Source of the DNA: a candidate division WWE3 bacterium RIFCSPHIGHO2_01_FULL_40_23
GTDB lineage: Bacteria > Patescibacteria > WWE3 > UBA101185 > 2-01-FULL-41-18
NCBI GenBank assembly: GCA_001772615.1
Contig: MEUZ01000005.1
Span: 1 to 19,431, forward strand
Direction: 5' to 3'
DNA: 19,431 nt
This document shows positions 1-7,920 of this stretch, piece by piece; within the stretch, counting starts at the first letter, position 1; the number at the start of each line of letters is the position of its first letter. The notes under the pieces are model-generated. The model had not been told where the DNA came from and did not search any database. It was given only the letters and a program-made list of their open reading frames with translations. A program made the translations under genes and the position numbers.

Positions 1-1
1 T

Positions 2-3000
2 GACTTAAGTTCGTACAATGTAGGTATAGGGACGACTGATCCCGATAGCAAGTTACACGTAGTAGGAGGAGATACATATATAGCTCCTGACAGCGGATAC
101 ACGTTTAACAATCCTTCAGCCAATGAAGATCTGTATGTCTTTGGAAACATTGAACTTGATGGAATACTGTATGGAACAGGAGTAACACTTAGTGGAGGTA
201 TTAACGCTACAGGTAATATAGATACACAGGGTACTATCCAGACCGGATCAAGTAACATTACTCTTACATTAGCTACTGGGTATATAGACGCAGCCGCTCT
301 TACACTTACTACTTCAGGAGGAACAGGATCCACTCTTAGTAACAGTGGACTGGAAGTAGTATCCAATGGTCTTACACTGCTTAAAGGATGCACAGATGGT
401 CAGATACTTAAGTGGGATAACACAGGTGAGTTCTGGTACTGTTCAGCTGATAACTCCGGAGCCGGAGCTACGGCATGGGATGACATAGGAGATCCTGATG
501 GTAATAACATCATTAACCTATCTACCTTTACTACACAGTTTGACTTTACAGGTACTACCACCACAGGATGGACATACAATGCCGACTCTCTTACGGAAGG
601 TACAGCTTATCTACTATCAGTAGATGGTATAACCAGTGGTAAAGGACTGGATATATCCAGCTCCTCTACAGCTCTTACGGGAGCATTACAGTCCATTACC
701 CTATCAGGATCTAATACTAATAACACAGGTACTCTTCTAGATATATCTAATACCGGAGGATCTAATAACAATACCTCTCTCTATATAAAGCACTATGCGG
801 ATGGTACAGGGCCTGGTAACTTTGCATTACGGGTAGATGATGTATCGGGTGATACCTCTCCCTTTGTAATAGATGAACTTGGTAATGTAGGGATTGGTAC
901 CAGTATTCCAGAGGCCAAGCTTGATCTAGTAACAACCTCAAGCACCTTAGATGCCATGAACATAACCGCAAACTCAATAGATGGTGAAACATTACTTGAT
1001 ATAAGTGCAAACGGCCTCACTTCTGGAAAAGGTATAAACCTCGCCTCTACATCTAACGCCCTTACCTCTGGAAACCTAATTAGTTTAGACTGGAGCCCAA
1101 CTATATCCACAACCGCAAGTGGAGACTTGTTTTCAATAAATATAGGCTCTTTAGGAACTACAACGGGTAACCTCTTCAACATCAAAGACGCGTCTTCGTC
1201 CATCTTCTCCATTTCGGAAACTGCATTAACGTCAAACCTTCCCGCAAGTTTCAACTCTCCTGGAGATGTTTCAATGGCTTATGATCTTATATTTACAAAC
1301 CAAACAACTGCAAACATATTGTCAAACGGGCCCCTTTATATAACTGCAGGACAGTCCTTTGAAAACAACGATTTAACCTTAATTACATATGGGACAGGGG
1401 ACTTGGTACTTGACACACCAGGCGGAGTAACGCTAATACAAGCTCAAAACTGGAATATTGCGGATAGCTCCCCCACCTCTCTAAACATTGAATCGGGGCT
1501 TTTAAACCTTGATTCCCAGAACACAAGAGTAGGGATAGGTACTACAGCTCCTGATTCCAGATTACATGTAAGAGGTGGAGATCTGTATGTAGCTCCTGAT
1601 ACAGGATATACATTTAACAATCCCACGGCTAATGAAGATCTCTATGTCTTTGGAAACATAGAGCTTGATGGAATACTGTATGGTACAGGAGTAACACTTA
1701 GCGGAGGTATTAACGCTACAGGTAATATAGATACACAGGGTACTTTGCAGGCTGGATCAAGTAACATTACTCTTACATTAGCTACTGGGTATATAGACGC
1801 AGCCGCTCTTACACTTACTACTTCAGGAGGAGCTGGATCTACTCTATCTAACTCAGGACTGGAAGTAGTATCCAATGGTCTTACACTGCTTAAAGGATGT
1901 ACGGATGGACAGATACTTAAGTGGGATAACACTAATGAGTTCTGGTACTGCGCAGCAGATAATAATAGTGGTGGTGCTACCGCCTGGGATGATATAGGAG
2001 ATCCTGACGGTAATAACACCATTAACCTGTCTACCTTTACCACCCAGTTTGACTTTACAGGTACTACAACCACAGGATGGACATATAACGCTGACTCTCT
2101 TACGGAAGGAACAGCATACTTACTATCCGTAGATGGTATAACGAGCGGTAAAGGACTGGATATATCCTCTACCTCGGGAGCCTTTACGGGAGCATTACAG
2201 TCAATAACACTATCAGGATCTAATGTTAATAACACGGGTACTCTTCTAGATATATCTAATACCGGAGGATCTAATAACAATACATCTCTATACATAAAAC
2301 ACTACGCTGATGGCACAGGGCCTGGGAATTTCGCGTTACGAGTAGATGACCAAGCTTCCGATACCTCTCCCTTTGTAATAGATGAACTGGGTAATGTAGG
2401 GATTGGTACTACTAATCCGGGACTTAACAACAGCGCACTTGCAATAACAAAATCCTATACAAACCAGGGTGCGTTTGTGGTTGACAATGACCCAACATTC
2501 GCCATTAACTCAAACGGCTCATATTCAATTATAGGTTATGACCTCGACCTAACTACCAGCGGATCAGGAAACAACACCGCGTCAGAGTACCTATACTACG
2601 GCGCGCTAAACAATAACAACACGGGAACATTGACCACAGGCTACGGGACATTCTCTGAAATATACAATAAGAGCACGGGAACAATTACCCAAGCCGCCGG
2701 TGGTTACTTTGACGTTCAAAACCAGGGCGGTGATCCCGGGGGAAATATAACAACTGCTTACGGAGTGTACTCAACTGTCAAGGAGGACTCTGCCGCTACA
2801 ATTTCAACCGCCTATGGGGTATATAGCAACGTAACAAACACTGGAACAACAGGCGGTACAATACAAAACGCTTATGGCCTCTACTCCGGCATACTCAACT
2901 CAAGCGGTACAGTAGGCACAGGTTATGGGTTATACATAGATGACCTGCAGGCAACTTTAGACTTCGGCATTTTCCAGACGGATTCGGGCGCGGAAAATTA

Positions 3001-4837
3001 CTTTGCCGGAAACGTAGGAATAGGAACCACCGCTCCCGATGCCCTACTCCACGTAAGGGGAGGAGATCTGTATGTAGCTCCGGATACAGGTTATACATTT
3101 AATAATCCTACAGCCAATGAAGATCTGTATGTATTTGGTAACGCTGAAATAGATGGAATACTCTACGCTGGATCTACTCCTGTAGCATTAACATTAGCTA
3201 CAGGATTTATAGATTCCGATGCTATTACACTTACTACCACAGGAGGTACTGGAGCAACTCTATCTAACTCTGGTCTACAGGTAGTATCTGATGGATTAAC
3301 ACTACTCAAAGGCTGTAATAACGCCCAGATACTCAAGTGGGACAACACAGGCGAGTTCTGGTACTGCGCCGCAGATGAATCAGGGGGCGGAGGCGCGTTC
3401 ACCTCAGCAAGTGACATAATAGATAAAACAACAGCAGCCGACCGGTTAAGGCTTGCCTACGGGGACGCGGGAGATGTCCAGCTTGAAATCACAAACGTGT
3501 CGGCGGCCGTTGCTCCTACCGCTGATGTGGTCCAGCTTAACTTAACAGGTGGCGACGGGATAACCGCCGACAACATAGACGGCTTGTATATCAACATAGA
3601 AGGAGCCGACGGAACTTCCACGGATGTTTCGGCGCTGCATCTTGACTTTGACCCGATAGGAGGCTCGGCTGACGATACCTTCTCCGCAGTACTGATAGAC
3701 AGCCTCACCGCAACGGCGGCAAGCGAATACGGCATCAACATGAACGCAAGCGGCTGGGACATCGGCTTAAGAGTTACAACAACCATAACCGGCACGGCCG
3801 CGCAGGACATTCAAAATATCACCATAACCAACCAGACCTCATCAGGCACCCAAAGAGGCATAGTGATAACAAACGCCAATGACGCGGCTAACGCCACAAC
3901 AGAATCCTTAATACTCCTTGACAACGCGGAAGACGCAACTTCCACCCTGACTGACGCAATCCTTATCACCTCAAGCGGAGTAAGCGGAGGCATTGTGGAC
4001 GGGCTTGACGTGTCAGATTCCTTTATTACAAATGCCATAAACATTGGGGACAATATTATTTCAGGAACCAACTTCACTGTTGCCACAACTGGAGGAATAA
4101 CATCAGCCGGCGACTGGATATGGAGCGCAACCACACCCACCATTACTATCAATGCTGCCGAAACCGTTACCATAGGCCCTTCGGGCGGTGATACATTCAC
4201 CATCAACGCGAGCGGGTCATTGTTCTCATTCTCGGACGGAACCAACTCCTTCACCTTTGATGTTGATTCCGGGCCTCTTTACGCCGGAACCGCAAGGCCC
4301 ACAAGAAAGGTTACTCTTTCTCCCGAATTCCCTGGTGCAACTCTAACCGGCGATACCACAAACAATGTAGGAACCATGACCTCCGATTTCTGTGAAAACG
4401 GAGTGAGCGCGGATATCCCACAAACCAATACCGCGGTCTGCAATACCTCTGGCGACATCCACAACTATTACAGCTGGGTGGGCCAGGGAGGCTCGGCAAA
4501 CGATTACGATATCTGGGTAAGATGGAGAGTTCCAGATAATTTCGCGGCCTTTGCCGCTTCGGGCAACCCCATTCAGGTCTGGGGCAAAAGAACCGACGCA
4601 ACAAATAACGCGGTTACGGTTTTCTTATACGACACAGCGGGAACGCTTGAAAACGGAGCTAGCGGCACGCAGGTTGCGGGTACTGCCTGGACGCAGACTT
4701 CAATTGAAGCCGCCCCGTATGAGGGAACCTACACGGCGGGAAGCTACGCAACGTTTAGAATAGTGATGACCGCCGACATATCCGGCGACACCGTGCAGGT
4801 GGGTGAGATTGACATTGAATACCTGACGAATAATTAA
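2..4837 (+). CDS. Giant repetitive surface protein A, 5'-partial (C-terminal 1611 residues)
   Basis: The frame is open from base 2 to a TAA at 4835-4837, so the gene starts left of the window; the Met at 956 is internal. The product is Ser/Thr/Gly/Asn-rich and beta-predicted by composition, without membrane segments in the visible part. Modules begin with VGIGTT.P..RLHV and include YTFNNP, NEDLYVFGN, a TLTTSGG...TLSNSGLEV section and a Cys pair (KGC...ILKW...WYC). Two near-identical modules lie at residues 7-300 and 510-803, with a truncated third at 1005-1126. Residues about 877-980 carry AYGVYS/GYGLY repeats. The C-terminal ~190 residues form a non-repetitive, probably globular domain; no LPXTG or C-terminal anchor is seen. 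Such GIGTT repeats occur in phage-fibre-like and CPR surface proteins. Role as adhesin or cell-surface fibre is inferred. If gene B is a guide, the missing N-terminus carries an HTH and a membrane helix. Confidence 0.85.
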   Translation, partial: DLSSYNVGIGTTDPDSKLHVVGGDTYIAPDSGYTFNNPSANEDLYVFGNIELDGILYGTGVTLSGGINATGNIDTQGTIQTGSSNITLTLATGYIDAAALTLTTSGGTGSTLSNSGLEVVSNGLTLLKGCTDGQILKWDNTGEFWYCSADNSGAGATAWDDIGDPDGNNIINLSTFTTQFDFTGTTTTGWTYNADSLTEGTAYLLSVDGITSGKGLDISSSSTALTGALQSITLSGSNTNNTGTLLDISNTGGSNNNTSLYIKHYADGTGPGNFALRVDDVSGDTSPFVIDELGNVGIGTSIPEAKLDLVTTSSTLDAMNITANSIDGETLLDISANGLTSGKGINLASTSNALTSGNLISLDWSPTISTTASGDLFSINIGSLGTTTGNLFNIKDASSSIFSISETALTSNLPASFNSPGDVSMAYDLIFTNQTTANILSNGPLYITAGQSFENNDLTLITYGTGDLVLDTPGGVTLIQAQNWNIADSSPTSLNIESGLLNLDSQNTRVGIGTTAPDSRLHVRGGDLYVAPDTGYTFNNPTANEDLYVFGNIELDGILYGTGVTLSGGINATGNIDTQGTLQAGSSNITLTLATGYIDAAALTLTTSGGAGSTLSNSGLEVVSNGLTLLKGCTDGQILKWDNTNEFWYCAADNNSGGATAWDDIGDPDGNNTINLSTFTTQFDFTGTTTTGWTYNADSLTEGTAYLLSVDGITSGKGLDISSTSGAFTGALQSITLSGSNVNNTGTLLDISNTGGSNNNTSLYIKHYADGTGPGNFALRVDDQASDTSPFVIDELGNVGIGTTNPGLNNSALAITKSYTNQGAFVVDNDPTFAINSNGSYSIIGYDLDLTTSGSGNNTASEYLYYGALNNNNTGTLTTGYGTFSEIYNKSTGTITQAAGGYFDVQNQGGDPGGNITTAYGVYSTVKEDSAATISTAYGVYSNVTNTGTTGGTIQNAYGLYSGILNSSGTVGTGYGLYIDDLQATLDFGIFQTDSGAENYFAGNVGIGTTAPDALLHVRGGDLYVAPDTGYTFNNPTANEDLYVFGNAEIDGILYAGSTPVALTLATGFIDSDAITLTTTGGTGATLSNSGLQVVSDGLTLLKGCNNAQILKWDNTGEFWYCAADESGGGGAFTSASDIIDKTTAADRLRLAYGDAGDVQLEITNVSAAVAPTADVVQLNLTGGDGITADNIDGLYINIEGADGTSTDVSALHLDFDPIGGSADDTFSAVLIDSLTATAASEYGINMNASGWDIGLRVTTTITGTAAQDIQNITITNQTSSGTQRGIVITNANDAANATTESLILLDNAEDATSTLTDAILITSSGVSGGIVDGLDVSDSFITNAINIGDNIISGTNFTVATTGGITSAGDWIWSATTPTITINAAETVTIGPSGGDTFTINASGSLFSFSDGTNSFTFDVDSGPLYAGTARPTRKVTLSPEFPGATLTGDTTNNVGTMTSDFCENGVSADIPQTNTAVCNTSGDIHNYYSWVGQGGSANDYDIWVRWRVPDNFAAFAASGNPIQVWGKRTDATNNAVTVFLYDTAGTLENGASGTQVAGTAWTQTSIEAAPYEGTYTAGSYATFRIVMTADISGDTVQVGEIDIEYLTNN
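20..900 (+). repeat. 881-bp in-frame module, copy 1
   Basis: Direct repeat running from the VGIGTT.PD motif to the next VGIGT motif. By eye roughly nine in ten bases match copy 2 (1529-2409), and the two copies have exactly the same length, 1509 bp (503 codons) apart. Codons are strongly A/T-ending (GGA, ACA, CTT, ATA), unlike the unique parts of the same gene. Confidence 0.85.
1529..2409 (+). repeat. 881-bp in-frame module, copy 2
   Basis: Second full copy of the module at 20-900, in the same frame, with no indels apparent. Differences are mostly scattered base changes plus short substituted patches (for example around 1745-1755 and 1955-1975), which fits recombination or gene conversion among copies. 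Confidence 0.85.
3014..3378 (+). repeat. Truncated third module
   Basis: Starts with the VGIGTTAPD motif and keeps RLHV-like, YTFNNP, NEDLYVFGN and the Cys-pair section. It lacks the ~60-bp GTGVTLSGGINATGN stretch and everything after the WYCAAD motif. DNA identity to copies 1 and 2 is high around 3055-3175 and falls off afterwards. Confidence 0.75.
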
Positions 4838-4843
4838 TACACT

Positions 4844-4979
4844 TGTCATCGCGAACGAAGTGAAGCGATCTCACTAGATTGCCGCGTCCGCCGGCTAGCG
4901 GACGGCATGACAGGCACTATTTGTCATTCTGACGAAAGTCAGAATCTTTAAGGTCATTCTGGACCTGATCCAGAATCTA
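4844..4979. repeat. Cluster of three GTCAT-type palindromic repeats upstream of the GIY-YIG gene
   Basis: Element 1 (4844-4912) is bounded by TGTCAT/ATGACA and contains a GTCCGC/GCGGAC hairpin (4886-4903). Element 2 has stem ATTCTGAC/GTCAGAAT with a GAAA loop (4926-4945). Element 3 has stem ATTCTGGA/TCCAGAAT with loop CCTGA (4956-4976). Element 3 with its flanks (4953-4979, 27 nt) recurs exactly at 5356-5382. Such elements could act as terminators for the giant gene; they lack clear T-tracts. Confidence 0.75.
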
Positions 4980-5012
4980 TAAATTAGTAACAATGTATAT
5001 TATAATGTTACA

Positions 5013-5300
5013 ACGAAATTTTTATACTACGTTTATATCCTTGCTAGCGCCGGAAACAGCGTTTTGTATATCGGAGTTACAGGTAATATCAGAAAGAGAG
5101 TTTACGAACATAAGAGAGGGCTGATAAAAGGATTCACGTCTAAATACAAGGTACACAAATTGGTATACTTTGAGATTTACGAAAAAGCTATTCAAGCAAT
5201 AGCTAGAGAAAAAGCTCTTAAGAATTGGAAGAGAATGTGGAAAAATGAATTGATCACAAAGCATAACCCGAACTGGGAAGATTTATACAGGGGATTTTAA
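5013..5300 (+). CDS. Small single-domain GIY-YIG endonuclease, start codon uncertain (ACG or frameshifted ATG)
   Basis: A 95-residue product matching stand-alone GIY-YIG (UPF0213/YhbQ-like) nucleases, which cut DNA. Numbering from 5013: GIY half YYVYIL at 5-10, YIG at 19-21, catalytic-type Arg in NIRKRVYEH (R29), metal-type Glu in AREKALKNW (E66), and the family tail NPNWEDLY near 86-92. All expected residues are present. The start is odd. The frame opens after a TAA at 4980-4982 and has no ATG, GTG or TTG until a TTG at 5064, which would delete the essential first Tyr block. Either ACG at 5013 is used (a TATAAT lies 6 nt before it), or translation begins at ATG 5005 in another frame and shifts -1 at A AAT TTT (5016-5022), or an indel has broken the gene. 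Function of the fold is clear; expression is not. Confidence 0.7.
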   Translation, partial: TKFLYYVYILASAGNSVLYIGVTGNIRKRVYEHKRGLIKGFTSKYKVHKLVYFEIYEKAIQAIAREKALKNWKRMWKNELITKHNPNWEDLYRGF

Positions 5301-5382
5301 GAGATCCCGGGCCAAGCCCGGGATGACATGAATTGAGTCCGGCATGACACATTTTGTCATTCTGGACCTGATCCAGAATCTA
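5301..5382. repeat. Palindromic repeats downstream of the GIY-YIG gene
   Basis: An inverted-orientation element has stem ATCCCGGGC/GCCCGGGAT around CAA (5304-5324) followed by GATGACA. A short decayed piece (GGCATGACA) follows. Then an exact copy of the 27-nt element at 4953-4979 occupies 5356-5382 and ends 4 nt before the next start codon. The first element begins at the base after the GIY-YIG stop codon. Confidence 0.75.
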
Positions 5383-5386
5383 AAAC

Positions 5387-6775
5387 ATGAAACATACATT
5401 TTTTAAAAAACCGAAAAACAAGCTTATAAAAACCGCCGCTATCGCCATAAGAAGAGTGTTAAGCTCTATTTTGATACTGCTAATCCTTTTATTCTGGACG
5501 ACATCCAAGCTTCCAAGAATCCCGCTTGTTAACTTCCCTCCCGAACAAAAAATAGCCTACGCTTCCAACACAGGCTTTGTGCTTCCAAGCACTCTCCCTA
5601 GCAACACATGCACAGCCCCAACAACGGGAAATTTCACGGATGACGCACCTCCGGACAACAACAACGACCTTTATGCCTGTGCTGTAGACAACAACCCCAA
5701 TGTTGAAGAAAACTTCCAGTTTAGTGGCTATAGCTTTGGGCTAACGGCGAGCGCCAAAATCCTTGGCATAGTTGTACATTTAAATGATGTTCATATAAGC
5801 TCCGCTACTGCTGGTGGAACTCAAGACTTTAAAGTGCGTATTTCATGGGACGGAGGAACTACCTGGACCGCGGCGGCTCAAAACGACTCTGACACCTGCA
5901 CCACAGGAGACATTGGCACAGCGGCATTGGACGGAGATGAATATTACTGCAACAACAGCACATCAACAGCTGGAACATCCGAACCCTCGTCGGGGACATT
6001 TTGGGGTAGAAGCAATTGGACCACAACGGAGCTAAATTCATCAAACTTTGTGGTTCATATAGTTGGAGACAATAACAACAACACCGCAAGGATAAACTAC
6101 GTTGATGTCGTGGACGTAAAAGTTTACTACACCTCAACTTTTACCTTAAGCGCCTACAGGTGGTATGTGGATTCGGACAATGAAAACGTAACAGATATAT
6201 GGGGCAACCCCGATATCGCCGAAAGCACCGCCTTAACTACACTTCCCGCGTCCCAGGACCCCCCTAAACCAACACAGGAATTAAGGTTAAGAGTAGCCTT
6301 GACGGTAGGAACAGTTAACCTCGCGACAAGCGACGTAACTTTTAAACTTGAATATAAGGCGGGAACGGACGGAAGCTGTACCACAGGCTCCTGGACCGAT
6401 GTCGGCGCTGGAGGAGGCGCTGAAATCTGGCGGTATGCGACCTCGTCCGTCACGGACGGGGCGGACATTACAGTAACCAAACTAACACCGTCAGATGTTC
6501 TGGAAGAGTACGCCAAGTCCAACCCGACACAAACAAACCACAACTCTGGTACAACCACACAGGATGTTGAGTACGATTTTCATCTTGAGCACAACAGCGC
6601 CGCAGCTGTTACGCAGTATAGCTTCAGGCTCGTTTACAATGACACCCAAGATAACGTGCTTGGCACCTACACGGTCTGCCCCACCCTTACGACAAGGCCA
6701 GAGACGGATAATCTAATGAGGCACGGTAACTTTTTTGAAAACAACGCGGAAAGAGGCTTCTTCTGGGCTAATTGA
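5387..6775 (+). CDS. Secreted or membrane-anchored surface protein, unknown function
   Basis: A 462-residue protein. Basic N-terminus (residues 1-23), hydrophobic helix about 24-38 (VLSSILILLILLFW), then a possible AYA|S cleavage site at 57-59; the distance favours an uncleaved anchor, but either is possible. The rest is exported, Thr/Asn/Ser-rich and beta-like, with many Cys in the first half (CTTGD, EYYCNN) that could form disulfides. A second part from about residue 253 begins YRWYVDSDNENVTDIWG and continues through ELRLRVAL and YKAGTDGSC to LEHNSAAAVTQYSFRLVYND. The C-terminus ends DNLMRHGNFFE...GFFWAN, an aromatic tail that I associate from memory with other CPR surface proteins. No enzyme motif is seen. 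A palindromic repeat ends 7 nt before the ATG, and no Shine-Dalgarno is visible. Lies on the same strand as the giant protein and the next gene, so co-expression is possible. Confidence 0.75.
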   Translation: MKHTFFKKPKNKLIKTAAIAIRRVLSSILILLILLFWTTSKLPRIPLVNFPPEQKIAYASNTGFVLPSTLPSNTCTAPTTGNFTDDAPPDNNNDLYACAVDNNPNVEENFQFSGYSFGLTASAKILGIVVHLNDVHISSATAGGTQDFKVRISWDGGTTWTAAAQNDSDTCTTGDIGTAALDGDEYYCNNSTSTAGTSEPSSGTFWGRSNWTTTELNSSNFVVHIVGDNNNNTARINYVDVVDVKVYYTSTFTLSAYRWYVDSDNENVTDIWGNPDIAESTALTTLPASQDPPKPTQELRLRVALTVGTVNLATSDVTFKLEYKAGTDGSCTTGSWTDVGAGGGAEIWRYATSSVTDGADITVTKLTPSDVLEEYAKSNPTQTNHNSGTTTQDVEYDFHLEHNSAAAVTQYSFRLVYNDTQDNVLGTYTVCPTLTTRPETDNLMRHGNFFENNAERGFFWAN

Positions 6776-6936
6776 CAGGCAGTCTGCCTGTCATCCCTGC
6801 GGAAGCAGGTATCACTACGAATAGAGATCCCGGGTCAGGCCCGGGATGACAAGACCAATTGTCATTCTGGCGACCGTGTTGTCCATGGCGGGAAAGCTAG
6901 GATACTTATTGTCATTCTGGCGCAAGCCAGAATCTA
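6774..6936. repeat. Palindromic repeat cluster between the two secreted-protein genes
   Basis: Contains GACAGGCA/TGCCTGTC (6774-6792, overlapping the preceding TGA stop), CCTGC/GCAGG with a GGAA loop (6796-6809), ATCCCGGG/CCCGGGAT (6827-6847), a half element GTCATTCTGGCG (6861-6872) whose partner arm has decayed, and ATTCTGGC/GCCAGAAT with a GCAA loop (6914-6933). All belong to the GTCAT...ATC family in both orientations. No gene is seen in this gap. Confidence 0.7.
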
Positions 6937-6942
6937 AAACAT

Positions 6943-7899
6943 ATGAAAAAAATGAAATTTTTTAAATCATGGGGAGCGCCTTTAATAATCAGCATTCTGG
7001 CGTTTGGTCTCATAAGACCCTCTTTTGCGCAGGCGGTGGCTGGAAGCGGCCCTGAAGAAATCATTTCTTTCCTAGCATCAAACAACGTCCCCGCGGGATC
7101 CGAAACCATTCTTGAGAATCAGCAGGTCTATTATGAATACAAAGGCAATAAAAACTTCATCACAGAAGGAAGGAACAATAGCAGAATGGCATTTTCCAAA
7201 GGCGAGTTCATAACTTATGTAAAAGATATAAACGGGCCCGGGCAGATCTTTCTTTACAATATCCCCTCTCAAACTACGGTACAGGTAACCAATTTTAGTT
7301 CAAACCAAAAGCCTAAAGTAAGCAAAGAAGGCGTTGTTGTATGGGAAAAATGGATTGATGATACCTGGCAAATATTTGTTTTTGACGGCACGTCCATCTC
7401 TCAAATCACTACGGGTGACCCAGCAATAAATCCGGAGATAGAAGGTAACAATATAGTCTTTGCAAGAAAAGACAAACTGACGGGCGAATGGAGGGCTGAA
7501 TGGTATTCTCTAATAACGGGTGAACTAAGAAGTATCGGAAGAGGTTTGTCGGCAAAATTTCCTAGATTTGAAAACGGAAGCCTTGTGCTTGGGATTAATA
7601 CAGAGGCATCAGAATCCGACATACCTTTATCAGATGGGAGCGAAAGCACCGAGTCCGCTATCCCAACCCTTCCTCCAGAAATTGAAGAGCTAATAAGAGA
7701 TATTGAAATTTCAACTCCATCCGCATCCCCGGTTGAAACTTCAGAAGCGCCTGAAACCGTAACGGAGGAGGAAATAAGAAACGAGCTTGAAGAAGTTCCG
7801 GTGCTTACAGAACCAGAAGGCGCGGGCGCAGGAACAACAGAAACTCCCGTTATAAGTGAATCTTCAGTTGACGAATCATCATCCCCCACCACTCCATAG
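6943..7899 (+). CDS. Secreted TolB-like beta-propeller protein with acidic Ser/Thr/Pro-rich tail
   Basis: A 318-residue protein with a signal peptide: basic MKKMKFFKSW, hydrophobic 11-24, then a likely cleavage near FAQA (28-31). Residues about 80-215 hold blade-like repeats of the TolB/WD40-like type: FSKGEFITYVKD...QIFLYNIPSQTTVQVTNF, then VVVWEKWIDDTWQIFVFDGTSISQITTG, then IVFARKDKLTGEWRAEWYSLITGEL. Only about three blades are present, so a full propeller would need partners or is partial. From about residue 220 the protein is rich in E, S, T and P without hydrophobic segments, a cell-wall-spacer-like tail. No LPXTG. ATG 6943 is used; ATG 6952 is the alternative and keeps the signal peptide. 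Function is not assignable beyond an extracytoplasmic binding role. Confidence 0.75.
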   Translation: MKKMKFFKSWGAPLIISILAFGLIRPSFAQAVAGSGPEEIISFLASNNVPAGSETILENQQVYYEYKGNKNFITEGRNNSRMAFSKGEFITYVKDINGPGQIFLYNIPSQTTVQVTNFSSNQKPKVSKEGVVVWEKWIDDTWQIFVFDGTSISQITTGDPAINPEIEGNNIVFARKDKLTGEWRAEWYSLITGELRSIGRGLSAKFPRFENGSLVLGINTEASESDIPLSDGSESTESAIPTLPPEIEELIRDIEISTPSASPVETSEAPETVTEEEIRNELEEVPVLTEPEGAGAGTTETPVISESSVDESSSPTTP

Positions 7900-7920
7900 A
7901 GAGAAAAAGGCAAACATTAT

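Noticed and set aside
1642..2295. 217-codon minus-strand ORF opposite module 2
   Set aside because: Shadow of the giant gene: low-complexity product, no domain, and its openness follows from the codon bias of the plus-strand repeat.
5022..5264. 80-codon minus-strand ORF over the GIY-YIG gene
   Set aside because: Antisense shadow; the plus strand encodes a complete recognisable nuclease domain.
4844..5382. CRISPR array from the repeated 25-27-nt palindromes
   Set aside because: Copies vary, occur in both orientations, have irregular spacing and are spread between genes; no cas genes.
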